Assembly (NCBI GenBank): GCA_016124935.1
Contig: WGMS01000036.1
Span: 1-59,608 of the forward strand
DNA length: 59,608 nt
DNA from: a bacterium
GTDB taxonomy: Bacteria; Cyanobacteriota; Vampirovibrionia; Obscuribacterales; Obscuribacteraceae
Direction of reading: 5' to 3'
Shown here: one piece after another, positions 52,439 to 59,608 of the stretch
Layout of the letters: each line of letters starts with the position of its first letter
How positions within the stretch are numbered: the stretch's first letter is position 1
Translations under genes and position numbers: made by a program
Notes under the pieces: model-generated
Databases searched by the model: none
Told to the model about the DNA's origin: nothing
What the model saw: only the letters and a program-made list of their open reading frames with translations

Positions 52439-53516
52439 GCTTTTCGAGCCTCTGCGTATCAGAGGTGTCGAGTTCAAGAATCGAATCTTTGTCTCTCCTA
52501 TGTGTCAGTATTCGTCCGTCGACGGTATGGCTACCGACTGGCATATGGTACACCTTGGCTCTCGGGCTGTCGGTGGTGCCGCTTGCGTAATTGTAGAGGC
52601 TACGGCGGTGGAGCCGCAGGGGCGAATCAGCCCTGATGATATGGGGATCTGGAGCGATGCCCATGTAGAGCCTTTTCGTCGCATCAACAGTTTTATCAAA
52701 TCCCAGGGGGCTGTGCCGGCTATTCAGCTAGCCCATGCCGGAAGGAAAGCTTCTACAAAAGCTCCATGGAAAGGCGGCGGCGTGCTGCCGGTCGTTGAAG
52801 GGGGATGGAGTGTGGTAGGAGCCAGCGCCATTCCTTTTGATGATGGGTACCCGGTACCGACGGAGCTCAGCCGGGAGGATATCGCGGCTCTGGTGCAGTC
52901 CTTCGCCCGGGGCGCTAAAAGAGCTTTAGAAGCCGGTTTCGAGATGATCGAGATCCACAACGCCCACGGTTATCTGCTTCATTCTTTCCTCTCGCCGCTT
53001 TCGAACAAAAGGGAAGATGAGTTCGGTGGCAGCTTTGAAAATCGGGTTCGCTTTACCCGTCAAGTGATAGAGGCGATTAGAGCGGTGATACCGGATAAGA
53101 TGCCTCTTTTCTTGAGGATTTCCGCCACCGATTGGGTCGAGGGCGGTTGGGATGCCGTTCAGTCTGTCGCTCTTGCCGCTACAGTCAAGCCGCTTGGTGT
53201 CGACTTGATCGATTGTTCATCGGGGGCGATTGTGCCCAGGGTATCTATCCCGCAAAACCCTGGGTATCAGGTGCCTTTTGCCGAGCAGATAAGAAGAGAC
53301 ACCGGTATCATGACCGGTGCGGTTGGATTGATAACCGAAGCACAGCAGGCTAACGATATCCTCGAAGAGGAAAAAGCCGATATAGTCTTGCTTGCTCGAA
53401 AGCTCTTACGAGAGCCTTACTGGCCACTGCAGGCTGCCGCCGAACTGGGAGAGGCTGTCGAATGGCCTGATCAGTATAAGCGCGGTCGGGAGCTTGCCAC
53501 CAGCCTGCCGCGTTAG
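52425..53516 (+). CDS. Old yellow enzyme family NADH:flavin oxidoreductase
   Basis: The 363-residue FMN enzyme (YqjM/NamA class) reduces activated C=C bonds such as enones with NAD(P)H. Visible signatures are SPMCQYS (the YqjM-type Cys that tunes the flavin), QLAHAGRKAST, the substrate-binding HNAHGYLLHSFLSPLSN pair of His/Asn, and RVRFTRQVIEA in the FMN-binding half. Length and motifs fit the family. The ATG at 52425 gives the best N-terminus (MKKCKLFEPL). It overlaps the preceding small gene and is followed by a convergent TPR gene. Confidence 0.93.
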   Translation: MKKCKLFEPLRIRGVEFKNRIFVSPMCQYSSVDGMATDWHMVHLGSRAVGGAACVIVEATAVEPQGRISPDDMGIWSDAHVEPFRRINSFIKSQGAVPAIQLAHAGRKASTKAPWKGGGVLPVVEGGWSVVGASAIPFDDGYPVPTELSREDIAALVQSFARGAKRALEAGFEMIEIHNAHGYLLHSFLSPLSNKREDEFGGSFENRVRFTRQVIEAIRAVIPDKMPLFLRISATDWVEGGWDAVQSVALAATVKPLGVDLIDCSSGAIVPRVSIPQNPGYQVPFAEQIRRDTGIMTGAVGLITEAQQANDILEEEKADIVLLARKLLREPYWPLQAAAELGEAVEWPDQYKRGRELATSLPR

Positions 53517-53618
53517 AGCAGCGAAACGATGCCTGCGTGACGCAATAGTGTGTTTACGTGTATTCGAGTTTGCCTGTAGTTGCGTTGCTGCAACTGCTTA
53601 TTCTTTGCCATTGCTGAA

Positions 53619-55604
53619 TCAATCGCTGGTGGCTATGCTTGGTCTGGCACCGGTGGTGGTTTTTTCTGGTTCGCTCGGGTTATGTCCATGCTTTTGCTCT
53701 CGAACCTGGTCCGTGCTGTGGCTGACTTCTCTATTCAAGGCGCCTGATAGCGTGTCGATTTTCTCTCTCAGTTTTACCAGAATAGGACTCTCTACCGAGT
53801 AGTGCCTGGAGAGAATCACCAGAGCGCGGGCGAGCAACGAGTTTGCCTGGGCTACACGCTTGTGAATCAGATAGACTTCAGCTAGTTTCTGCAAGCTCAT
53901 GGCCAGTTCTCTACTATCGGGTCCTATTCTTTCTGCCAGGGAAACGGCACTATCGAAGGCGTTCTCGGCGGCGATATAGTCCCCCTGGTCATAGCGCTCT
54001 TGACCGTTGCGCATTCTACTTTCCCATTCCAGCAAGAGGTCTGAACTGCTCAATTTTATCAGCGGGGAGCTGATTGAATTACCCGAGGCCGGAGCAGGCA
54101 AACCGAGACCTATCAGAGGAGCGGTCGGTTCTACCGACTTTGCGAGTTCCAGAGATTTTGAGGGTTTAACGGATATTGTTTCGGGCGGTTCTTGATTCGC
54201 AGATATTATAGATTTTCTCTCTGCTTTCGCATTTTTTTCAACTTGCGAATCTCTTATTTCTAGTGCCACCGGATTCGATGCGATTTCTTGCTTCGCTTCT
54301 ATGTTTTGAACTGGGGCGGTAGCGCCTGCTGAAGCCGAATCAGGGTCTTGCTTCGCTTCAAGTTCTTGCGTTGGCACCGGTTCTTGGGTCACAGGAGAAA
54401 CTGGAGCGACCGTGTCTTTCGGTGCGCTGGCAACCATCTGGTTTGTGGTGGCACTGAGTTCCTCTGTCCCGGAATCTTCTGGAATGTCTTTGTTTGAATT
54501 GTTCTCCAGTTGCAAGCAGACTTCGGCCAGTTTTCTTCTGACCGATGGAGTATTTCGCAGGCGCAGTGCCTCGGTGAATTCTACAAATGCCATACGGGGC
54601 GCACCGGCTCTCAATTGTTCGTTGCCCAGCTCAACTCTATCTTCGTAGGAGTTTGGATCTTTGCCTAACTCTTTGATAACGGCGTTCAGATTGCGGCGTG
54701 CAGTGGCTTCTCCCGGAGAGAAATATAGCGCCGAACGGAATTTCTCTGCAGAATCTCTGGTATTATGCCTTGCCAGCTTCAAGCCGTAGTTGTTGTAGGC
54801 GATGGTCAGATTCTTTCTGGCGAATTCGTAATCAGGATGTTTCTCGGTGATTGGCTGCAGCAGCTTCACGGCCTGGTCGAACTTGCCTTTTTTAATCGCT
54901 TCGGCTGCTTCGTTATTGACCTGGGCAAGTTCTTTCTTGTCTACCTTGACAGAGCTGGAACCAGTGGTATCGATATTGATATCAAAGTTTCGCGGTGGCT
55001 CCAAGCTGGTAGCGACTGAAGATTGGCTATCGTTGTTGGAATTTTTCTTCTTTACCAGATTCAGTCTTGGCAGCATGAATTCAGCAAGCTGTTTTGATGA
55101 GTTCGGCTTCAATTTCAGAATTTGATTGACGTCACCCAGGGCTCCCTGGAAGTCTCCCTGTTTGTACTTCAAAGAGGCTCGATACTCCAGAGCGCGCGTG
55201 TTTCTGGGATTCAGCTTCAGGGCTTGATCCAGGTCGTTCATTGCTTGTTTGGAAAGTTCTAGTTTTGTCAGGCACCAGCCTCTTTCTGTGTAAGCCAGTG
55301 AGGACTTCGGATTGAGCTTGATTGCATAATTATAGTCGAGGACTGCGTTCTGATAGTCTGCCAGAGCCTTTCTAGAACGAGCGCGATAGAAGTAAGCCGG
55401 ATGATGTTCGGGAGAGAGTTTTATCGCTTTAGAGTAATTGCGGATAGCATCTATGTGTTTTTGCTGTTTGGCTTCGCTCATGGCCTGTTGGACCAGGCTG
55501 TCCGCGTTTTCTCCCTGGGCTTCGGCGCTTCCTATGCCAATCGAAAGAAGCATTGCCGTGAACAGGCTGGTGGCAATCTTCGACTGGTGGTATCTAACCG
55601 GCAT
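53619..55604 (-). CDS. Secreted TPR protein with central linker
   Basis: The 661-residue protein has a signal peptide (about 1-29, cleavage at AEAQG). The N-terminal TPR block (about 35-165) has typical helical pairs (YSKAIKLSPEHHPAYFYRARS, YNYAIKLNPKSSLAYTERGW). A second TPR-like block lies near 230-370. A low-complexity Pro/Thr/Ser/Ala-rich linker (about 380-510) separates these from a final pair of TPR-like repeats (about 530-620). Such layouts suggest a secreted scaffold with flexible arms. The ATG is followed by a hydrophobic signal segment. It is convergent with the old yellow enzyme gene. Confidence 0.85.
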   Translation of the reverse strand: MPVRYHQSKIATSLFTAMLLSIGIGSAEAQGENADSLVQQAMSEAKQQKHIDAIRNYSKAIKLSPEHHPAYFYRARSRKALADYQNAVLDYNYAIKLNPKSSLAYTERGWCLTKLELSKQAMNDLDQALKLNPRNTRALEYRASLKYKQGDFQGALGDVNQILKLKPNSSKQLAEFMLPRLNLVKKKNSNNDSQSSVATSLEPPRNFDINIDTTGSSSVKVDKKELAQVNNEAAEAIKKGKFDQAVKLLQPITEKHPDYEFARKNLTIAYNNYGLKLARHNTRDSAEKFRSALYFSPGEATARRNLNAVIKELGKDPNSYEDRVELGNEQLRAGAPRMAFVEFTEALRLRNTPSVRRKLAEVCLQLENNSNKDIPEDSGTEELSATTNQMVASAPKDTVAPVSPVTQEPVPTQELEAKQDPDSASAGATAPVQNIEAKQEIASNPVALEIRDSQVEKNAKAERKSIISANQEPPETISVKPSKSLELAKSVEPTAPLIGLGLPAPASGNSISSPLIKLSSSDLLLEWESRMRNGQERYDQGDYIAAENAFDSAVSLAERIGPDSRELAMSLQKLAEVYLIHKRVAQANSLLARALVILSRHYSVESPILVKLREKIDTLSGALNREVSHSTDQVREQKHGHNPSEPEKTTTGARPSIATSD

Positions 55605-55623
55605 AGAGATCTAGCTCAACTCC

Positions 55624-56493
55624 TTAAATAGTCAAAATCGGCAGCTCATTGTCGAAGGACCATTCCATAATCGAACCGTCATAGACAGGTAGTATTGTTC
55701 CAGTATAGTGCTCATGCAGGAGGGCGACGGTGCAGGTGCGGACTCCTACTTCGCAGTAGGTGCCTATATTCCTCAGGGATTGATAACCTTCCGGTAATAA
55801 GCTTTTATAAGCCTCTTCTGCTATAAAAGTGTGTCCGTCATCGGTATAAACATGGTTGAATACAACCAGATGCGCCTTCGGTATACGACCTTTTTTGGGT
55901 TGATACCAGAAACGCTTGCCTGAGAATTCGTCTTCCGAGCGAGTATCGAGCAACCGGGGAAACTCATCGGTGTCGATCAGGGCTGTGAGATCTTGATGCA
56001 GGATGCGGCGCTCTTGCTTAAAATCAGGAACGAAAGAGGTGAAGCCGGGACTATTAATGTCTGTCTCCAGTGGTAAAGAGCGTCGCTTCCAGGCCTTTAT
56101 GCCGCCGTCGAGCATAGCTACTTGTTTGACGCCGGCATAAATGAGCATCCAGGCTATGCGACCTTCTCGACCCTTCGAGGATCTGCCGCCTGCGTAGACA
56201 ACCACCGGTCGGTCTCGGTCCACACCCAGTTTTCTGAATTTGTCTACATACTGCGGCTTTTCGAGGTCGGCGAGCTTGCCCCAGTAGCCGGGCTGATGAA
56301 GAATCGGTCGGACCCGGTCGGGGGCTTTTTCGTTCCAGTCTTCCCAACCAATATGAACTGCTCCGGGGATATGTCCTCTTTGAAACTCTTTGAAGGGTCT
56401 TGCGTCCACGACCAGGCAATCTCGTCCAAGAGCGAGCAGCTCTTCGACTGTGACCAAGAGCGATCCTCTGCCATTCACTTCGGAATTAGCCAA
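55624..56493 (-). CDS. Two-domain rhodanese (thiosulfate/mercaptopyruvate sulfurtransferase)
   Basis: The protein of about 289 residues has two rhodanese domains. The first (about 10-135) shows VVDARPFKEFQRGHIPGAVHI and GGRSSKGREGRIAWMLIY, lacking a catalytic Cys. The second (about 165-289) carries the active Cys in YCEVGVRT. It would transfer sulfur from thiosulfate or 3-mercaptopyruvate to a thiol acceptor. An AAAGGAG lies before TTG codons at 56502 and 56493; spacing favours the second (56493), and no ATG is available nearby. A DCC thiol oxidoreductase gene follows upstream. Confidence 0.9.
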   Translation of the reverse strand: MANSEVNGRGSLLVTVEELLALGRDCLVVDARPFKEFQRGHIPGAVHIGWEDWNEKAPDRVRPILHQPGYWGKLADLEKPQYVDKFRKLGVDRDRPVVVYAGGRSSKGREGRIAWMLIYAGVKQVAMLDGGIKAWKRRSLPLETDINSPGFTSFVPDFKQERRILHQDLTALIDTDEFPRLLDTRSEDEFSGKRFWYQPKKGRIPKAHLVVFNHVYTDDGHTFIAEEAYKSLLPEGYQSLRNIGTYCEVGVRTCTVALLHEHYTGTILPVYDGSIMEWSFDNELPILTI

Positions 56494-56568
56494 TTGTTTC
56501 AAGCTCCTTTAGAACTTGTGAATTCTAGCGCACTTTGGCTGATTTCGCCCGTCCCAGAGGAAAATCAG

Positions 56569-57039
56569 TTAGATTTCTATGAATTTTTCAGCTTCGCCAG
56601 CGCTTGGAAGGAGGCAGGTGTCGTGTTTGCCGAAGAGTCGATAGCGAATTTTAGCCACCATTCGATAGCCCAGATCTCTCACTGGTCTGGGAATGATATT
56701 GAGTATGGTGGCTAATATGGGCATCGGCGCTTTTAAACCACGCAGGATATGAACAATAGCATCAGAGCGAGAAAGTACTTTGCTGTCAGGCTCTCCTCCA
56801 TCGACCTGGACATAGACCGTGTCCAGATCGGCTGCTTCGATTCCATGTCTCTGCAATCTATTCGAAGCGAATTCGCTCTGGAGAGAGGCAAAAACAAATG
56901 ACTTATCTGCGGTATTGGACAGGACGAATTTGACGAAATGGTTGCACAGCCCGCAGACGCCATCATAGAAAATAAGGCTGCGACCGGCGAGGTCTTTAGA
57001 GATAGGCTCTTTGCTGTCCAATTTATTTATTGCATCCAT
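56569..57039 (-). CDS. DCC-family thiol-disulfide oxidoreductase-like protein
   Basis: The 156-residue protein belongs to the DCC (DUF393) family. The signature FYDGVCGLCNHFVKF contains the two cysteines, followed by FVFASLQSEFASNRL and RSDAIVHILRGLKAP. Such proteins are thought to have a thioredoxin-like fold, with unknown partners. There is no signal peptide. It lies upstream of the rhodanese gene on the same strand with a gap of about 65 bases and may share its transcript, a pairing that makes sense for sulfur and thiol chemistry but is unproven. Confidence 0.88.
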   Translation of the reverse strand: MDAINKLDSKEPISKDLAGRSLIFYDGVCGLCNHFVKFVLSNTADKSFVFASLQSEFASNRLQRHGIEAADLDTVYVQVDGGEPDSKVLSRSDAIVHILRGLKAPMPILATILNIIPRPVRDLGYRMVAKIRYRLFGKHDTCLLPSAGEAEKFIEI

Positions 57040-57077
57040 CAGTTAATTAGTTCTTCCGTTTTTGCTTATTCAATTTT

Positions 57078-58478
57078 TCAATTCCCGAAGCTGACACTCT
57101 TGGGGAACTTAGAGTCATAGAACTGAGCCTGCTTTATGTCCTGCCAGGCGTTCACATCTCTTCCCATTTTGTGATAAACATAGGCTCGGGCTACATAAAA
57201 ATGAGTTTTGTTTGGATCGTTCATGAGGGCGTCCGAAAGGTCGTTGAGAGCATCTATCCATCTCTCCAGTTTGATATATGCCACTCCCCGGCTGTAGAAG
57301 AGTTCGGGGTCTTTGGGGTTGGAGCGAATCGCTGTGTTGTAGCCCCTGAGAAGTCGTTTCGGTTCACTGGGACAGATTTTGTCGAAGTAAGCTTTGTCTA
57401 GATGCAGGCTTTCGTCGACGCTCTCCTCTTCGAAGGAGGGCTTTTTGACCGGCTCTTTTAAGATACGGTTGAAGTCTAGTTCTTCGTCGCTCTGCTTTCT
57501 TTTCAGGTACTCTTCCAGTCTCGGAGAGCTATCTTCTCCTAGATCCGAGCGGATTGTCTCCGGGACCGGTTCATAGGAGGTCGGTTTAGCCGCAATCACC
57601 AGATCGGCTCCTTCCCATTTGCTGTTCAGTACCGGCGTCTGCTCGGCGCCCAGGCGGTCTTGTTTGACCTCCTTTTGCACCGAGTCTTTCACAGAGGAAA
57701 AAGCTTCTTTTATACCCGAGTCTTCTTTCTTGTTTCGAAGAGCTTCCAGGAGTTGTCTGGTGAACACTCCATTTTTGTAACGCCTTGACTCCCAGGATTG
57801 CTCATCGGGCATACTGGAGCAGATGACCATCTGTCCTTCACCCTGACCGATGGTGTTGACGTCGAAGTTTGCCACTCTCTTCAAGCCTTTTGCATTGGGA
57901 TTGAGCGTTCCGGAGTGACAGGCGTCGAGAATCAGCAGGATTCTATTACTCTTCACTCGTCCTTTCAGGGACTCGAGCAACCTTTTCATCTCTATGCCCG
58001 TGGTAAATAGCTCATCAGGCTCACTATCGTAGGCGACCAGATAGTTTTTACCCTGGCGGTCGATATGGCCGGGGCTGCCATGGGTAGAGAAGTAGACCAC
58101 AACCAGGTCTCCTTCTTGAACCAGATTGGGTAGAAACTTCTCACCCAACTCTGAAAGGACGCGTCTTTCTGTAGCTTCCTCATTCAATAGGATGCGCACA
58201 TGGTCCTTTCTGAAATTCGCTTCGTCAATGAGGAATCGATAGAAATCGGCGGCATCTTTTGCGGCGTACTGCAGACGGGGGACTTTCTTGCTCTTGAAGT
58301 TGCCGATGCCGACCACCAGCGCCCACTTGTCCCGAACCGGCATCAACTTCTGCTCTTCCTTGACCCTGGCTTTGGCGTCCTCGATATCGCTCGGGAGGGT
58401 CTGCTGAGCCGCTACCGGCAGGGCGACCTGGAATCCCAAAACCATAGCTGTGGCGCTGCCAAGGAGAACTCTGAGCAT
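57078..58478 (-). CDS. Secreted caspase-family (C14-like) protein with C-terminal TPR
   Basis: The 466-residue protein starts with a signal peptide (about 1-25, cleavage at PVAAQ). A caspase-like domain follows (about 45-290): WALVVGIGNFKSKKVPRL, catalytic His in YFSTHGSPGH (about residue 133) and catalytic Cys in LILDACHSGTLN (about residue 177). Both dyad residues are present, so it should be active. A charged linker (about 300-375) leads to TPR-like repeats (about 385-460). The start at ATG 58478 follows GAGGT; a GTG two codons upstream is less likely. Export makes a classical cytoplasmic cell-death role uncertain. Confidence 0.9.
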   Translation of the reverse strand: MLRVLLGSATAMVLGFQVALPVAAQQTLPSDIEDAKARVKEEQKLMPVRDKWALVVGIGNFKSKKVPRLQYAAKDAADFYRFLIDEANFRKDHVRILLNEEATERRVLSELGEKFLPNLVQEGDLVVVYFSTHGSPGHIDRQGKNYLVAYDSEPDELFTTGIEMKRLLESLKGRVKSNRILLILDACHSGTLNPNAKGLKRVANFDVNTIGQGEGQMVICSSMPDEQSWESRRYKNGVFTRQLLEALRNKKEDSGIKEAFSSVKDSVQKEVKQDRLGAEQTPVLNSKWEGADLVIAAKPTSYEPVPETIRSDLGEDSSPRLEEYLKRKQSDEELDFNRILKEPVKKPSFEEESVDESLHLDKAYFDKICPSEPKRLLRGYNTAIRSNPKDPELFYSRGVAYIKLERWIDALNDLSDALMNDPNKTHFYVARAYVYHKMGRDVNAWQDIKQAQFYDSKFPKSVSFGN

Positions 58479-58678
58479 ATTCACCTCATTTTCGAGTCGA
58501 CTATGATCATTTTACCCTCTATCGAGAGCAATTCCGGGCTTTGACCCAAGGTCGGTCAGAATCCTGCTTTTATTTACACACGCCGTTGATCTAGCATAGA
58601 CGCTTCATCCTTGCGCACTCGCTTGGGACTGACCTGATGTTACACTTACCAGGCAAGCTTCATGAGCAGGTGTGAGCA

Positions 58679-59215
58679 TTGAACGGGGCGAGAGAAAAAG
58701 GAGAATTTCTCCTTTTCATAAACTACAGACAGGCGATGCGTTTTGGCCATGTGGGCTGGGGCTTTTTTGTTCCCTCGCTAAATAGCTATGTTTTCGGCTC
58801 TACAGACCATCTGTACCGTCACCACTGGTGGGACCTCCTGGGCTGGGCTAATTATATGTATGTCGGACCAGGCGAGTCGAACGACTGGTGGTTGATGAAG
58901 GCTGATAAAGAGAAAATGACCGAGGAGATGACGACTCGGGGATGGCATATTCGATACCATGCATACAAATCTCTAGTGGTTGATAATCCATCTCCCGAAA
59001 AAGCCGAGGACGTGGCCCGATCTTTTCAGAATGCCGGCTGGTCTGTGTTGAGCAATAATTGTGTCCAGCAGACCTATGAAATCGCAAAAGCATATGGGGT
59101 GGGGAAGGAGATTCTGAATCCCTGGCACAACACCCTGCTTTTGATTCCCAACTACTGGTTCGGAAAAGTCGAAGGGAAGTTCGTCAAGCTGCGCACCCCC
59201 ACCGACGAGATATAG
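58679..59215 (+). CDS. Possible permuted NlpC/P60-like (papain-like) protein
   Basis: The 178-residue protein has no obvious signal peptide. Near the start FGHVGWGFFVPSLNSYVFGS places a His before a hydrophobic strand. Much later, SNNCVQQTYEIAKAYG puts a Cys at the head of a helix. That order (His first, Cys later, both in conserved contexts) is what permuted NlpC/P60-like enzymes (the LRAT/YaeF/DUF4105-type fold) show. Assignment is based on these two motifs only. The start is TTG at 58679 with AGGTG upstream; alternatives are not obvious. A Trp/Tyr-rich middle (HHWWDLLGWANYMYVGP) is unexplained. Confidence 0.5.
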   Translation: MNGAREKGEFLLFINYRQAMRFGHVGWGFFVPSLNSYVFGSTDHLYRHHWWDLLGWANYMYVGPGESNDWWLMKADKEKMTEEMTTRGWHIRYHAYKSLVVDNPSPEKAEDVARSFQNAGWSVLSNNCVQQTYEIAKAYGVGKEILNPWHNTLLLIPNYWFGKVEGKFVKLRTPTDEI

Positions 59216-59608
59216 CGATTTTATTTGGAGTTTATGATAGCCGATATGATCGTCTTAGTTCTTGTGGAGCGAAGTAATTTACTATTGCCTTCCTCGGCAG
59301 TGGGCTTCCTCGTACGAAACATGTTATCAGGGCAAGCGGATCTATTGTAGACGACGCAATGCGGATAGAGTTTTCATAGACATATAACTGGGAGTACTTG
59401 CGACTGACACCATAGAAAGTACCAAGGAGATAGGCTATAAGTATTCTGGTATTTTCTAGGACGATATGTTCTAGGAGCCTGTCCATTTAATCTGCTGGTT
59501 GTCAGGGCCGGCTAAGGAAAATCGATTCGGCCGATAGATTTGACGAGATGACGCCGAATTTTAAGAGTGGTATCTAATACGATATTAAGTGGTGAAAAAA
59601 CTCTCGCT
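59216..59608. other. Right edge, no supportable gene
   Basis: An 84-codon minus-strand frame (59232-59486) has no ribosome binding site and no recognisable fold, so I do not call it. I see no other feature in these 393 bases. Confidence 0.4.

Noticed and set aside
59232..59486. 84-codon minus-strand open frame at the right edge
   Set aside because: No ribosome binding site and no recognisable family; possible transposase remnant was considered, but no transposase motif is visible.

Overview
This window reads as one contig of a free-living bacterium of roughly balanced base composition using the standard bacterial code, with frequent GTG and TTG starts. Gene content resembles the Melainabacteria/Vampirovibrionia side of the cyanobacterial phylum (Obscuribacter-like): many eukaryotic-type Ser/Thr kinases, TPR/Sel1/LRR proteins, a caspase-like protein, glycogen phosphorylase with phosphoketolase, and many secreted proteins of no recognised family. 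That placement is inference from gene content; no rRNA or ribosomal marker is present. I see no insertion sequence, prophage or CRISPR array.

Layout. 1-177 is the end of a perfect 63-bp tandem repeat that can be read as a 21-residue protein repeat. 0.7-7 kb holds small proteins, a membrane-spanning kinase with extracytoplasmic leucine-rich repeats, and a protein of repeated MshEN-like modules. 7.2-11.7 kb is a tightly coupled minus-strand operon hom-thrC-thrB-lysC for threonine synthesis. 12-16.8 kb holds a Sel1-repeat protein, a second Ser/Thr kinase and a membrane histidine kinase. 17-23 kb has folC with a HAD phosphatase, a small proteasome-like Ntn-hydrolase candidate, and secreted or LRR proteins. 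23.2-30.9 kb is carbohydrate metabolism: glgX and phosphoketolase on one strand, glycogen phosphorylase divergently on the other, followed by an ADP-ribosylglycohydrolase.

32-36.6 kb has secreted proteins and a patatin. tRNA-Leu(UAG) follows, then a third Ser/Thr kinase, an AIM24 protein paired with an M48 metallopeptidase, and two TPR proteins. A decayed gene fragment lies directly against tRNA-Arg(UCU). 43-48 kb has a DUF429-like protein, a large protein in which a trypsin-like fold appears split by a DUF4388 domain and followed by a zinc ribbon, a membrane segment and DUF4384, and a second, secreted DUF4384 protein. 47.8-48.9 kb contains three very small membrane-protein ORFs. 49-53.5 kb has a class V aminotransferase, a YheT-like hydrolase, a strongly signposted small secreted protein, and an old yellow enzyme. 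53.6-59.2 kb has a TPR protein, a two-domain rhodanese, a DCC thiol oxidoreductase, a caspase-TPR protein and a possible permuted NlpC/P60-like protein.

How the genes fit together. Threonine, folate and glycogen/phosphoketolase genes are ordinary metabolism. The rest is dominated by signalling and protein quality control of eukaryotic flavour: three transmembrane kinases with different outer domains, a histidine kinase, DUF4384 proteins, a degenerate split protease, a caspase-like protein, an M48 peptidase and a possible Ntn-hydrolase. These are scattered rather than in one operon, so a joint system is a hypothesis only.
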